In this document: positions 16,420 through 25,245 of the stretch, piece after piece
Layout: the number at the start of each line of letters is the position of its first letter
How positions within the stretch are numbered: the stretch's first letter is position 1
Made by a program: the position numbers and the translations under genes
The notes under the pieces: generated by a model
What the model was told of the DNA's origin: nothing
Seen by the model: the letters and a program-made list of their open reading frames with translations, nothing else
Database searches by the model: none
Origin: Cryobacterium glaciale
Lineage (GTDB): Bacteria; Actinomycetota; Actinomycetes; Actinomycetales; Microbacteriaceae
Direction: 5' to 3'
Assembly: GCF_004402535.1 (NCBI RefSeq)
Contig: NZ_SOEY01000008.1
Span: 242,701 to 306,700, forward strand
DNA length: 64,000 bases

Positions 16420-17424
16420 TTAGTTAGCGGCAACCAGGCCAAGCACGGCAGCGGCCATCGCGGTCGTGGCGGGCAGGTCGGTCATCCACAGCGGCACCGC
16501 GGCAGAACGGATGCCGGCGGCCGCCAGCGCTGGCAGCGCCGCGGCATCCGTTTCGTCGATCAGCCAGGCATCGAGGATTCCACCCGCGCTGCGGGCGCCG
16601 TAGTGCCGCCCGACGGCGAGTGCGCTGGTCTCGACGCCGATCGTGTGCAGGCAGGCGTCGGCCATGCCGCGCACCGCCGCGCCGCCGATGATCGGGGACA
16701 CTCCGACTACCCGCGCGACCGTCGAACGCAGGGCTTCGCGCACGCCAGGCACCGCGAGGATGGTGCCGACCGACACGACGGGGTTCGATGGCGGCAGCAC
16801 CACGAGGTCGGCCTCACTGATGGCTTCAAGCACGCCCGGCGCGGCGACAGCCTCGGCCAGCCCGCGCTGTTCGAACCTCGTGATCGCGACCCGGGCCCGG
16901 TAGCGAACCCACCATTCCTCAAAGTGAATATAGTCACCCGCTGCGTGCTCATCGATATTCTCGGCGAGACATACGTGGGTTTCGATCGGCTGGTCGCTCA
17001 TCGGCAGCAGTCTCGCCCCCGGCTGCCAGCGGCGGCAGAGAAATTCGGTCGCGTCACTCAGGGTTGATCCGCCACGGAGCAGATCGGTGCGCACGATGTG
17101 GGTGGCGAGGTCGAGGTCTCCGAGCGTGAACCAGGACCAGCCGCGGCCGTAAGCGGTGATCTCGGCCGCGGCCCGCCGGGACTCGTCGGGTCGGCCCCAG
17201 CCCTGCGCCTCGTTGATGCCGCCGCCGAGGGTGTACATGACGGTGTCGAGATCGGGGCAGATGCGCAGCCCGTCGAGCCACATATCGTCGCCGGTGTTCA
17301 CGATCACCGTCACGGCTGCGTCGGGTGCAGTGACGGCGAGGCGGGCTAGCAGGCCACGGGTGAACCGGGCGCCGCCGACCCCGCCGGCCAGTACGGTGAC
17401 ACGCTCTAAACCGACACCGTTCAT
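16420..17424 (-). CDS. cofD: 2-phospho-L-lactate transferase (F420-0 synthesis)
   Basis: A 334-residue CofD/FbiA. It transfers the phospholactyl or phosphoenolpyruvyl group onto the deazaflavin FO to make F420-0 or its dehydro form. The N-terminal VLAGGVGGARFTRGLL motif, VNTGDDMWLDGLRICPDLDTVMYTL near residue 42 and VVLPPSNPVVSVGTIL near residue 210 are family signatures. Its start overlaps the end of the upstream ATPase gene by 4 bp (ATGA), so it is the last gene of the transporter operon. That coupling matters for what the transporter carries. Confidence 0.93.
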   Translation of the reverse strand: MNGVGLERVTVLAGGVGGARFTRGLLARLAVTAPDAAVTVIVNTGDDMWLDGLRICPDLDTVMYTLGGGINEAQGWGRPDESRRAAAEITAYGRGWSWFTLGDLDLATHIVRTDLLRGGSTLSDATEFLCRRWQPGARLLPMSDQPIETHVCLAENIDEHAAGDYIHFEEWWVRYRARVAITRFEQRGLAEAVAAPGVLEAISEADLVVLPPSNPVVSVGTILAVPGVREALRSTVARVVGVSPIIGGAAVRGMADACLHTIGVETSALAVGRHYGARSAGGILDAWLIDETDAAALPALAAAGIRSAAVPLWMTDLPATTAMAAAVLGLVAAN

Positions 17425-18194
17425 GACGCCGCCGAGTACACGATGACCGGGTGACCGCCGCGCGGATGCTCGAGAATGAAGCAGTCCACCCCATAGACGG
17501 CGCCGATGATCTCGGGGGTGAGCACCTCGGCGGGCGTGCCGAAAGCCACCAGCCGGCCGCCGTCGAGCAGCACAATCTGGTCGCAGTACGCCGCTGCGAG
17601 GTTGAGGTCGTGCAGGGCCATGATCGCCGTCACGCCGAGCTCGCGCACCTGGGCCAGCAGCGAGAGCTGGGCGCTCACATCGAGGTGATTGGTCGGTTCG
17701 TCGAGCAACAGCAGGCTCGGCTGCTGCGCCATGGCCCGGGCGATCTGCACCCGCTGCTGTTGCCCGCCGCTCAGCGTCTGCCAGGAGCGATCGAAAAGCG
17801 CCCCCGCGCCGACGGCTTCGAGGGCGTCGAACGCGACGGCACGATCCTCTTCGCCCCCGAAGGAGCCCATCAGCCTGGTGCGGTGCGGGATGCGCCCGAG
17901 CAGCACGACCTCGAGCACGGTGAGTTCGACGCTCGGCGCTGCATTCTGTTCGAGGAGGGCGATGCGCCGGGCCGCGTCGCGCCGGTTCAGCGACCCGACC
18001 GAGACGCCGTCGAGGGAGGCGGTGCCGGCATCCGCTTTGTCGATGCCGGCGATGATCCGCAGCAGGGTGGACTTGCCGGCGCCGTTCGGCCCGAGCAGGC
18101 CGGTGACGCTGCCGGTGGGCAGCGACGCCGAGACGTTCCGCAGAATTCTGGTGGCGTCGATACTGTACGACAGCTGGTCGAGGTCTACGCCCAT
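17421..18194 (-). CDS. Proposed F420-0 (or FO) ABC transporter, ATP-binding protein
   Basis: A 257-residue ABC ATPase of the iron-siderophore/B12 importer class. Walker A GPNGAGKST lies at about residues 35-43, signature LSGGQQQR near 142, Walker B LLLLDEP near 162 and the H-loop in ALHDLN. The frame extends upstream, but the ATG at 18194 starts the domain and overlaps the permease end by 10 bp. Together with the permease and binding protein it matches the three-gene cassette that TIGRFAM curators proposed as an F420-0 importer in actinobacteria. Here it also overlaps cofD. Confidence 0.85.
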   Translation of the reverse strand: MGVDLDQLSYSIDATRILRNVSASLPTGSVTGLLGPNGAGKSTLLRIIAGIDKADAGTASLDGVSVGSLNRRDAARRIALLEQNAAPSVELTVLEVVLLGRIPHRTRLMGSFGGEEDRAVAFDALEAVGAGALFDRSWQTLSGGQQQRVQIARAMAQQPSLLLLDEPTNHLDVSAQLSLLAQVRELGVTAIMALHDLNLAAAYCDQIVLLDGGRLVAFGTPAEVLTPEIIGAVYGVDCFILEHPRGGHPVIVYSAAS

Positions 18195-19201
18195 AGGTGT
18201 GACTTCTTTCTCTTGATCAGCAGAATGAAAACCGGCACGCCGATGAACGCCGTGATGATGCCGACCGGAAGCTCGCGCGGGTCGAACACCGTGCGGGCCA
18301 GCGTGTCGGCGATCACCAGAAACAGGCCGCCGCAGACCGCGACGAGCGGCAGCAGTCGGCGGTGTCCCGGCCCGCTGATTCCGCGCACGAGGTGCGGCAG
18401 GATGAGCCCGACGAACCCGATTGACCCGCTCACGGCCACCATGGCACCGGTGAGCAGGGCAACTGACCCGAGCAGTGCCCAGCGGGTGCGGTTCACGTTG
18501 ATGCCGAGGCTCGCCGCCGAGGTATCGCCGAAGGCGAACGCGTCGAGCCGGGTCGCCGACAAGAGGATGCCGGTGCCCACGACTGCGACGGCCGTCGCCG
18601 CGATCGCGACGCTCTCCCAGGTCGCGCCGGCCACCGAGCCGAGCAGCCAGTTGAGGATCTCCCGGTACGAGTCGCCCTTGGCCGCCCAGAAGATGATGAA
18701 CGAGGTGAGCGCGCCAGCGAGCTGCGCGATGGCGAGGCCGGCGAGCACCGCCCGCACCGGAGTGATCGTGCCGCCGACCCGGGCGATGCTGAGCGTGGCG
18801 ATCAGGGCGAGCAGCGCGCCGGCGAAGGCGGCGGCCGGCAAGGCGAATCCGACGCCGAGAATGACCACGCACACCGCGCCGACGGATGCCCCGCTCGAGA
18901 GCCCGAGCAGGTACGGGTCGGCGAGGGGGTTGCGGGTCACGCTCTGCATCACCGCGCCGCTGAGGGCGAGGCCGGCGCCGACCAGCGCGGCCGTGAGCAC
19001 CCGGGGGAGCCGCAGCTGCCAGACGATCGAGTCGATGAGGAGCGGGACCGGTTCGACGGGCAGTCCGAGGTGGGCGCCGATGCTGCCCGCGACCTGGGCG
19101 AGGCTCACCGCTGCCGGCCCGATGGTCACTGCCACCCCGCACACCAGTATCAATGTGATGATGGCCGCGACGAGCCAGCCGAGGTATCGCGCGCGAGTCA
19201 C
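18185..19201 (-). CDS. Proposed F420-0 (or FO) ABC transporter, permease (FecCD family)
   Basis: A 338-residue FecCD-type permease with about ten membrane helices. The family segment RLPRVLTAALVGAGLALSGAVMQ lies near residues 68-90, and NPLADPYLLGLSSGASVGA follows near 95. The GxxxP cytoplasmic loop that contacts the ATPase is in DTSAASLGIN. The binding protein gene overlaps its start by 4 bp and the ATPase gene overlaps its end by 10 bp, so all parts are translationally coupled. B12 or siderophore transport is the alternative; F420 neighbours argue for the deazaflavin role. Confidence 0.84.
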   Translation of the reverse strand: MTRARYLGWLVAAIITLILVCGVAVTIGPAAVSLAQVAGSIGAHLGLPVEPVPLLIDSIVWQLRLPRVLTAALVGAGLALSGAVMQSVTRNPLADPYLLGLSSGASVGAVCVVILGVGFALPAAAFAGALLALIATLSIARVGGTITPVRAVLAGLAIAQLAGALTSFIIFWAAKGDSYREILNWLLGSVAGATWESVAIAATAVAVVGTGILLSATRLDAFAFGDTSAASLGINVNRTRWALLGSVALLTGAMVAVSGSIGFVGLILPHLVRGISGPGHRRLLPLVAVCGGLFLVIADTLARTVFDPRELPVGIITAFIGVPVFILLIKRKKSHLWA

Positions 19202-20211
19202 TCGTTCAGGTCGGCAAACTGGGCGATGGTGGAGGACGCCGCCTCGACGTTGCGCAGGCCGGCCTCGGTGGAGGCGAACGGCAGAATGATGTAGCGCCGG
19301 TTCTTCACCGCGTCGAGCACCTGCGTGGCCGGGTCCGATTCGAGGTGGGCGATCTTCGCGGCGGCGGTGTTCCAGCTGGCGTCCACGAGCACGATGACGC
19401 TCGGGTTGGCCTCGATGATCGATTCCCAGCCGACCGAGGTCCAGGTGTCGTTGACGTCCGCGAAGATATTGGTGAGTCCGGCGGCCGCCATGATCATGGC
19501 CGGCGAACCGACGCCGGCGCCGACGTAGGGCGTGGTCGTGCCGCTGGAATACCAGAGCGCGCTGGTCTCGGCGGTGATCGGCTCGAGCGCCGCGAGCTCG
19601 TCCTCGAGCGTGCTGACCAGCTCGGCGGCGGCCGGCGCCGCGCCGAAGATGGCACCGGCCTCGTCGATCGCGGCGAAGACCGTGTCAAAAGTGAGCGGTT
19701 GGGGCATGAAATCGCCCTTGCAGGCGGCGGGGGACACGTAACTGCCGACGCCGAGATCCCCGAGGGCAGGGCGTTCGCCTACCCCGTCGGCGCTGAAGTT
19801 GGATTCCCAGCCGCCGTAGATGAAGTCGGGGTTCAGACCGAGCACGGCCTCCTGGCCGGGAAGGAAGTCGCTGATCACGTTGAGATCGGCGCCTTTCGCG
19901 GCGAGCGACTCCGGCAGCGGGCCGTCGAGGAAGGCCGAGCCCACGATGCGGTCGCCGACCCCCAGGGCGAGCAGCAGCTCGGTCGTCGAGGATTTGATCG
20001 ACACGATGCGCTCAGGGGCGGCGGTGACGGTGACGCTCGTGCCGCAGTTATCGACGGTGACCGGGTAGCTCGCACTGGCGGCCGGGGTCTCGGCGCTGGT
20101 CTCGGCGGGTGTGGCGGCGGGGGTTACCGTGGCGGCGCATCCGCTGAGCAGCAGCGACGTGGCGGCCAACGCGGCGAGGCGCACGGTCAGGCGCACGGTG
20201 ATTCGATTCAT
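19198..20211 (-). CDS. Proposed F420-0 (or FO) ABC transporter, substrate-binding lipoprotein
   Basis: A 337-residue class III periplasmic-binding-type lipoprotein. The signal peptide ends in the lipobox LLSGC with C25 as the lipidated residue, followed by an Ala/Thr/Pro linker. The binding domain starts near residue 50 with VTVDNCGTSVTVTAAPERIVS, the pattern of BtuF/FhuD-like proteins. It is the first gene of an operon with permease, ATPase and cofD. The nearest described family is the actinobacterial cassette proposed to import F420-0. The 133 bp upstream hold no riboswitch fold that I can recognise, which weakens a B12 reading. Confidence 0.82.
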   Translation of the reverse strand: MNRITVRLTVRLAALAATSLLLSGCAATVTPAATPAETSAETPAASASYPVTVDNCGTSVTVTAAPERIVSIKSSTTELLLALGVGDRIVGSAFLDGPLPESLAAKGADLNVISDFLPGQEAVLGLNPDFIYGGWESNFSADGVGERPALGDLGVGSYVSPAACKGDFMPQPLTFDTVFAAIDEAGAIFGAAPAAAELVSTLEDELAALEPITAETSALWYSSGTTTPYVGAGVGSPAMIMAAAGLTNIFADVNDTWTSVGWESIIEANPSVIVLVDASWNTAAAKIAHLESDPATQVLDAVKNRRYIILPFASTEAGLRNVEAASSTIAQFADLNE

Positions 20212-20344
20212 GAGGTCTCTTTCGGCTCAACTGGCGTAATAAGGGTGGACCTCAGCCCAAATCCAGGCCAGCTCAGCCGGTCAAAGCAAACCGGTGGTCT
20301 GCCTCAACCCTAAACCCCCACCGAGGCCTAGGCTCCTCGCGCGG

Positions 20345-21712
20345 CTACGCCCAGCGCGCCCCGACCGGGTGCACGGCCGAATCCAGCGGATGCGCCGCAG
20401 CGGCGAGGGCCTCCGCCACCGGTCGGACGTCGTCGGGCAGGGCGCCGGCGGTCACCCGAATGAACGCGGGGCCACCCTCCACGGCCAGGAATGGCGAGCC
20501 GCCAGCCACGCGAATGCCCGACGCGGCGAGGCGCACCAGGGCGTCACGCTCGTTCTGCACGGGCAGCCAGGTATTGATGCCGTCCGCCTGCACCACATCG
20601 AGTCCGAACTCGGCCAGGGCGTCGGCGAGGGCGCGCTGGCGGGCGAAATAGATGCGGCGCGCCTCGCTGACCTGCGCCATGCTCTCGCCGTTGGTCAGCA
20701 GGTCGTGCAGAATCGTCTGCAGCATGCGGCTGGTCCAGCCCGGGCCGAGCATGCGCCGCGACACGATCGGGTCGATGAGTGCGGCCGGGCCGCCGAGCGC
20801 CGCCATGCGGAGGTCGGGGCCGTGGGACTTCGAGAAGCTGCGCACGTGCAGGGTGCGGCCGGGCAACCAGAGGCCGAGGCTCACGTCGGGCGCGATGCTG
20901 ATCTCGGCGGAATGGTCGTCTTCGATGACGATGGTGTCAGCGCTCGCCGGGGTATTCCGCAGAAGGCGGGCCAGTTCCTCGGCCCGGTGCGCGGTCATCG
21001 ATGCTCCGGTCGGGTTCTGCGCGCGCGGTTGCAGCAGCACGACGGCCGGGCTGAGCTTGAGGGCCGCGGCAAAGTCGGCCGGAATGATGCCGTGCTCGTC
21101 GACGGCCACCGGCAGGCGTTCCAGGCCGAGCTGGTCGAGCAGGTCGAAGAATGGCGGAAACGACGGGTTCTCCACGATGACGCGGTCGCCGAACCGGGTG
21201 ACCGCGTCGAGGCAGCGCGAGATGGCGTCGAGGGCGCCGTCGACGATGGTGATCGTCGGGGCCGGGTACGGCCACGACCCGCGCAGCACCTCGAGCAACT
21301 CCGGAAGGATGGGCAGGTCCTGGTAGCTCGGCGTCACGGCGCGCAGCGATACCCGAGAGAGGGCCGGCCCGAGTGCCGGCAACAACCGCGGGTCGGGAGT
21401 ACCGCGCGAGAGGTCGAGGCGGGCCGGACCGACCGTGCCGATCATTGACTGGCTGCGCGCCGGCAGCCACTTGGGTGCGGCATCCTGCACGAAGGTGCCG
21501 CCTCGACCACGCGACACGATCAGGCCGACCGCCGAGAGGGCCTGCCAGGCGTGACTGACCGTGGCGGGGCTCACGCCAAGCTCGCCGGCGAGCACTCGAA
21601 CGGTGGGCAGGCGGTCACCCGGTGCGAGGCGACCGGAGGCAATCAGCCGGCCGATGGCCGCGGCGATGCCCGCCGGCGTGCGCTGCTCGATTTCGTCGAT
21701 AAAGTTCTGCAT
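20345..21712 (-). CDS. MocR-type regulator (GntR winged helix fused to aminotransferase fold)
   Basis: A 455-residue MocR/PdxR-family protein. Residues 1-75 are a GntR winged helix (LAGELGVSPATVSHAWQAL and the wing SRGRGGTFV). Residues 95-445 are a fold-type I aminotransferase domain with the PLP lysine at K295 (SFSKSHGPDLRM), the QNPTG segment near 232 and EDDHS near 264. Such regulators often sense PLP and an amino compound. It is divergent from the beta-ureidopropionase gene across a 152-bp AT-rich region with two dyads, so the likely target is the pyrimidine operon, perhaps with beta-alanine as effector (inference). The nearest PdxR members control vitamin B6 genes; none are here. Confidence 0.88.
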   Translation of the reverse strand: MQNFIDEIEQRTPAGIAAAIGRLIASGRLAPGDRLPTVRVLAGELGVSPATVSHAWQALSAVGLIVSRGRGGTFVQDAAPKWLPARSQSMIGTVGPARLDLSRGTPDPRLLPALGPALSRVSLRAVTPSYQDLPILPELLEVLRGSWPYPAPTITIVDGALDAISRCLDAVTRFGDRVIVENPSFPPFFDLLDQLGLERLPVAVDEHGIIPADFAAALKLSPAVVLLQPRAQNPTGASMTAHRAEELARLLRNTPASADTIVIEDDHSAEISIAPDVSLGLWLPGRTLHVRSFSKSHGPDLRMAALGGPAALIDPIVSRRMLGPGWTSRMLQTILHDLLTNGESMAQVSEARRIYFARQRALADALAEFGLDVVQADGINTWLPVQNERDALVRLAASGIRVAGGSPFLAVEGGPAFIRVTAGALPDDVRPVAEALAAAAHPLDSAVHPVGARWA

Positions 21713-21774
21713 TGCTCTTGCCCCTGGCTGCGTCGGACGACAGGATGATTAATGCGTGCGATACACAGAGAAAC

Positions 21775-21787
21775 ACATTTGAAATGT
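21775..21787. promoter_or_regulatory. Dyad 1 in the MocR/pyrimidine divergent region
   Basis: Perfect palindrome ACATTT-G-AAATGT in an AT-rich patch that stands out from the GC-rich surroundings. Candidate operator or promoter part. Confidence 0.4.
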
Positions 21788-21805
21788 TTACGTCAAATAA
21801 TAACA

Positions 21806-21827
21806 ATACGAACGGCGCGGTTCGTAT
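21806..21827. promoter_or_regulatory. Dyad 2 in the MocR/pyrimidine divergent region
   Basis: Perfect 8-bp inverted repeat ATACGAAC / GTTCGTAT with a 6-nt GC spacer (ggcgcg). It lies 38 bp upstream of the beta-ureidopropionase ATG and is the best candidate operator for the divergent MocR regulator. Confidence 0.5.
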
Positions 21828-21864
21828 CGGCCCTTGACTAACGGAAGCAAATGGAAGGCACAGC

Positions 21865-22749
21865 ATGAGCACGGGTACCACCGACACCAGCACCGACAAC
21901 AGAAACATTGTTCGAACCGCCATCACCCAGGCCACCTGGACCGGCGATGAGGAATCCATGATCCAGAAGCACGAGGGCTTTGTGCGCACCGCAGCAGCTC
22001 AGGGCGTGCAGGTGATCTGTTTCCAGGAACTCTTTCACGGCCCGTACTTCGGCATCGTGCAGGACGCCAAGTACTACGACTACGCGCAGGCCGTGCCCGG
22101 CCCCATCGTCGAACGCTTCCAGAAGCTCGCCGCCGAATACAAGATGGTCATCGTCGTACCGATGTACGAAGAAGAGCAGCCCGGCGTGCTCTACAACACC
22201 GCCGCGGTCATCGATGCCGACGGAACCTATCTCGGTAAATACCGCAAACACCACATCCCGCACCTGCCGCAGTTCTGGGAAAAGTTCTACTTCCGCCCCG
22301 GCAACACCGATTACCCGGTCTTCGACACCGCGTACGGCAAGATCGGCGTCTACATCTGCTACGACCGCCACTTTCCCGAGGGCTGGCGTGCGCTCGGACT
22401 GAACGGTGCCGAGATCGTGTTCAACCCCTCGGCCACCAAGCCCGGGCTGTCCAACCGCCTGTGGGAACTCGAGCAGCCGGCCGCCGCCGTCGCCAACCAG
22501 TACTACGTCGGCGCCAACAACCGCATCGGCAACGAGGAAGCCGAGTTCGGCGACGAGGCAGTGACCTTCTACGGCAGCTCCTACTTCGTCGACCCCAAGG
22601 GCAACTACGTGGGAGAACGAGCCTCGACCGACACCGAGGAGATCCTCGTGCGCGACCTCGACCTCGGCGTGATCCGGGAGGTGCGCAACTCCTGGCAGTT
22701 CTACCGCGACCGTCGCCCCGACTCCTACGAGCCCCTCGTCGCGCCCTAG
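21865..22749 (+). CDS. Beta-ureidopropionase / N-carbamoyl-beta-alanine amidohydrolase (nitrilase fold)
   Basis: A 294-residue carbon-nitrogen hydrolase. The Glu-Lys-Cys triad is E55 (FQELFH), K128 (KYRKHHIP) and C165 (ICYDRHFPE). Sequence features such as HGPYFGIVQD and KHHIPHLPQFWEKFYF match enzymes that hydrolyse N-carbamoyl-beta-alanine or N-carbamoyl amino acids to the amine, CO2 and ammonia. The ATG follows a GGAAGG ribosome site. Dihydropyrimidinase begins 27 bp downstream, so the two enzymes act in sequence: dihydrouracil to N-carbamoyl-beta-alanine to beta-alanine. It is the first gene of the long pyrimidine operon. Confidence 0.9.
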   Translation: MSTGTTDTSTDNRNIVRTAITQATWTGDEESMIQKHEGFVRTAAAQGVQVICFQELFHGPYFGIVQDAKYYDYAQAVPGPIVERFQKLAAEYKMVIVVPMYEEEQPGVLYNTAAVIDADGTYLGKYRKHHIPHLPQFWEKFYFRPGNTDYPVFDTAYGKIGVYICYDRHFPEGWRALGLNGAEIVFNPSATKPGLSNRLWELEQPAAAVANQYYVGANNRIGNEEAEFGDEAVTFYGSSYFVDPKGNYVGERASTDTEEILVRDLDLGVIREVRNSWQFYRDRRPDSYEPLVAP

Positions 22750-22776
22750 TTTGAGCAGACCACAACGAAGGATGCC

Positions 22777-24210
22777 ATGAAGACTTTGATCAAGAACGGC
22801 ACCGTGGTCAACGCCACGGGCCGAGGGCTCGCCGACGTACTCATCGACGGCGAGAAGATCGCCGCGGTGCTCGCGCCCGGCTCGAACCTGCTCGGCTTCG
22901 ACGTGGCGGGCAACGTCGACCGCGTCATCGACGCCGGCGGCAAGTACGTCATCCCAGGGGGCATCGACGCCCACACCCACATGGAGATGCCGTTCGGCGG
23001 CACCCAGGCCAGCGACACCTTCGAAACCGGCACCCGCGCGGCGGCCTGGGGCGGCACCACGAGCATCGTCGACTTCGTCGTGCAGTACGCCGGTGAAAGC
23101 GTGCTCGAGCGCTACGCCGCCTGGCAGCAGAAGGCCGCCGGCCAGTGCGCCATCGACTACGGCTTTCACCAGATCCTCTCCGACGTGCAGGACAGCTCAC
23201 TGACCGCGATGGACGAACTCGTCGACGACGGTGTCACGAGCTTCAAGCTGTTCATGGCCTATAAGGGCGTGTTCCTCAGCGACGACGGCCAGATCGTCAA
23301 GGCCATGCAGCGCGCCGCCCAGAACGGCAGCATGATCATGATGCACGCCGAGAACGGCAGCGTCATCGACCTGCTCGTGCAACAGGCGGTCGCCGCCGGC
23401 AACACCGGCCCGCTCTACCACGGCCTCACCAGGCCCTGGCAGGCAGAAGAAGAGGCCACCCACCGGGCGATCATGCTCGCCAACCTCACCGGCGCACCTC
23501 TTTATATAGTGCACGTGTCGGCGAAGCAGGCCGTTGACCAGATTGCCCAGGCCAGGGACAACGGCCAGAACGTGTTCGGCGAGACCTGCCCGCAGTATCT
23601 CTACCTCTCGCTCGAGGACAACCTCGGCGCCGAGAGTGAGGAGTGGGGCAGTTTTGAGGGTGCCAAATGGGTCTGCTCCACGCCGCTGCGCGCCAAGGCC
23701 GAGGGTCACCAGCACCACATGTGGCAAAGTCTGCGCACGAACGACATCCAGATGGTCTCCACCGACCACTGCCCGTTCTGCATGAAGGGCCAGAAGGACA
23801 TGGGCCTGACCGACTTCTCTAAGATTCCCAACGGCATCGGCTCGGTCGAACACCGCATGGACCTGCTGTACCAGGGTGTCGTCGACGGCAAGATCTCGCT
23901 CGAACGCTGGGTCGAGGTGTGCTCCACCACTCCGGCACGCATGTTCGGCATGTACGGCCAGAAGGGCGTCATCGCCCCCGGCGCCGACGGCGACGTCGTG
24001 ATCTACGACCCGAACGGACACACATCCATTGGTGTGGGCAAGAACCACCACATGAACATGGACTATTCCGCCTGGGAAGGCTACGAGATCGACGGCCACG
24101 TCGACACCGTCATCTCCCGCGGCAAGGTCGTCGTCGACGATAACGCCTACCTCGGCACCAAGGGTGACGGTCGTTACATCAAGCGCGGCCTCAGTCAGTA
24201 CCTCATCTAA
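22777..24210 (+). CDS. hydA: Dihydropyrimidinase / hydantoinase
   Basis: A 477-residue amidohydrolase-superfamily enzyme that opens dihydrouracil, dihydrothymine or hydantoins. Metal-site residues are visible: H66-x-H68 (DAHTHME), the carboxylated lysine K157 (TSFKLFM), H190 (MMHAENG), a later His in YIVHVSA and an Asp in STDHCPF. Length is normal for the family. The C-terminal part closes with the usual small beta domain (GADGDVVIYDPN). It sits between beta-ureidopropionase and the LLM oxidoreductase gene, which begins 10 bp after its stop. Confidence 0.93.
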   Translation: MKTLIKNGTVVNATGRGLADVLIDGEKIAAVLAPGSNLLGFDVAGNVDRVIDAGGKYVIPGGIDAHTHMEMPFGGTQASDTFETGTRAAAWGGTTSIVDFVVQYAGESVLERYAAWQQKAAGQCAIDYGFHQILSDVQDSSLTAMDELVDDGVTSFKLFMAYKGVFLSDDGQIVKAMQRAAQNGSMIMMHAENGSVIDLLVQQAVAAGNTGPLYHGLTRPWQAEEEATHRAIMLANLTGAPLYIVHVSAKQAVDQIAQARDNGQNVFGETCPQYLYLSLEDNLGAESEEWGSFEGAKWVCSTPLRAKAEGHQHHMWQSLRTNDIQMVSTDHCPFCMKGQKDMGLTDFSKIPNGIGSVEHRMDLLYQGVVDGKISLERWVEVCSTTPARMFGMYGQKGVIAPGADGDVVIYDPNGHTSIGVGKNHHMNMDYSAWEGYEIDGHVDTVISRGKVVVDDNAYLGTKGDGRYIKRGLSQYLI

Positions 24211-24220
24211 GGGGCATGAC

Positions 24221-25237
24221 ATGGAATTCGGAGCAGTATTTCAGACCAACCCGCCGTCGGCGCGAACCGTACAACTCGCCAAACTGGCGGAGGCGCACGG
24301 GTTCAGCCACGTCTGGACCTTCGACTCGCACCTGCTCTGGCAGGAACCCTATGTGATCTACAGCCGCATCCTGGCCGAGACCAGCAAGATCATCGTCGGC
24401 CCCATGGTCACTAACCCGGCCACCCGCGACTGGACCGTCACGGCCTCGACCTTCGCGACCCTCAACGAGATGTACGGCAACCGCACCATCTGCGGCATCG
24501 GCCGCGGTGACTCTGCGGTGCGCACCACCAACGGCGCCCCGACCACGCTTAAGACGTTGCGCGAGTCGATCCACGTCATTCGGGAGCTCGCCAACTCGCG
24601 CCCGGCCGAATACAACGGCGCCACTGTGCAGTTTCCGTGGAGCCGCGGCTCCAGCCTGGAGGTGTGGGTCGCCGCCTACGGTCCTCTCGCGCTCAAGCTC
24701 GCCGGTGAGGTCGGCGACGGCTTCATTTTGCAGATGGCCGACCTCGACGTTGCCAAGTGGATGATCGACAGCGTGCGCACCGCAGCCTCCAACGCCGGCC
24801 GCGACCCCCTGGCGATCAAGTTCTGCGTGGCCGCCCCCGCCTACATCGGAACGGACTGGGAGCACATGCGCAACCAGTGCCGCTGGTTCGGCGGCATGGT
24901 CGGCAACCACGTGGCCGACATCGTCGCCAAGTACGGCGCCGACTCGGCCGTGCCAAAAGCTCTCACCGATTACATCAAGGACCGCGAGGGCTACGACTAC
25001 AATCAGCACGGCAAGGCGGGCAACGAGCACGCCGCGTTCGTGCCCGACGAGATCGTCGACCGGTTCTGCCTGCTCGGCACGGCCCAGGACCACATCGAGA
25101 AGCTCGAGGCGCTCAAAGAGCTCGGTGTCGACCAGTTCGCCGGCTACCTGCAGCACGACAACAAAGAAGAGACCATGCGGGTCTACGGTGAAACCGTGAT
25201 CCCGGCCCTGACCGACGCCATCACGGCCAAGAAATAG
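24221..25237 (+). CDS. LLM-class (F420 or FMN) oxidoreductase, TIGR03842/CPS_4354-like
   Basis: A 338-residue luciferase-like TIM-barrel oxidoreductase. Features are the N-terminal FGAVFQTNPPSARTVQLAKLAE, HVWTFDSHLLWQEPY near residue 32, NPATRDWTVTASTFATLNE near 67 and GIGRGDSAVR near 93. It resembles the LLM subfamily named after Colwellia CPS_4354, whose members, as I recall, often lie beside dihydropyrimidinase genes. Its reaction is not known to me. The ATG at 24221 follows AAGGGG and starts the fold; the open frame reaches further upstream into hydA. No dihydropyrimidine dehydrogenase is present, so this enzyme is a candidate for pyrimidine reduction or for another ring-modifying step. 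Confidence 0.85.
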   Translation: MEFGAVFQTNPPSARTVQLAKLAEAHGFSHVWTFDSHLLWQEPYVIYSRILAETSKIIVGPMVTNPATRDWTVTASTFATLNEMYGNRTICGIGRGDSAVRTTNGAPTTLKTLRESIHVIRELANSRPAEYNGATVQFPWSRGSSLEVWVAAYGPLALKLAGEVGDGFILQMADLDVAKWMIDSVRTAASNAGRDPLAIKFCVAAPAYIGTDWEHMRNQCRWFGGMVGNHVADIVAKYGADSAVPKALTDYIKDREGYDYNQHGKAGNEHAAFVPDEIVDRFCLLGTAQDHIEKLEALKELGVDQFAGYLQHDNKEETMRVYGETVIPALTDAITAKK

Positions 25238-25245
25238 CGAAGCGG

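Noticed and set aside
17451..19289. A 612-residue open frame on the plus strand across the ATPase and permease genes.
   Set aside because: Antisense to well-supported ABC transporter genes; no domain seen.
17421..20211. Vitamin B12 or siderophore importer as the identity of the ABC cassette.
   Set aside because: The families are related, but overlap with cofD, neighbouring cofC and cofE, and the lack of a B12-riboswitch-like leader favour the deazaflavin reading. It remains an alternative.
20212..20344. Possible riboswitch upstream of the binding-protein gene, and the GAGG/CCTC hairpin there.
   Set aside because: No conserved B12, FMN or TPP riboswitch core could be found; the small hairpin is weak and lacks a T-run.
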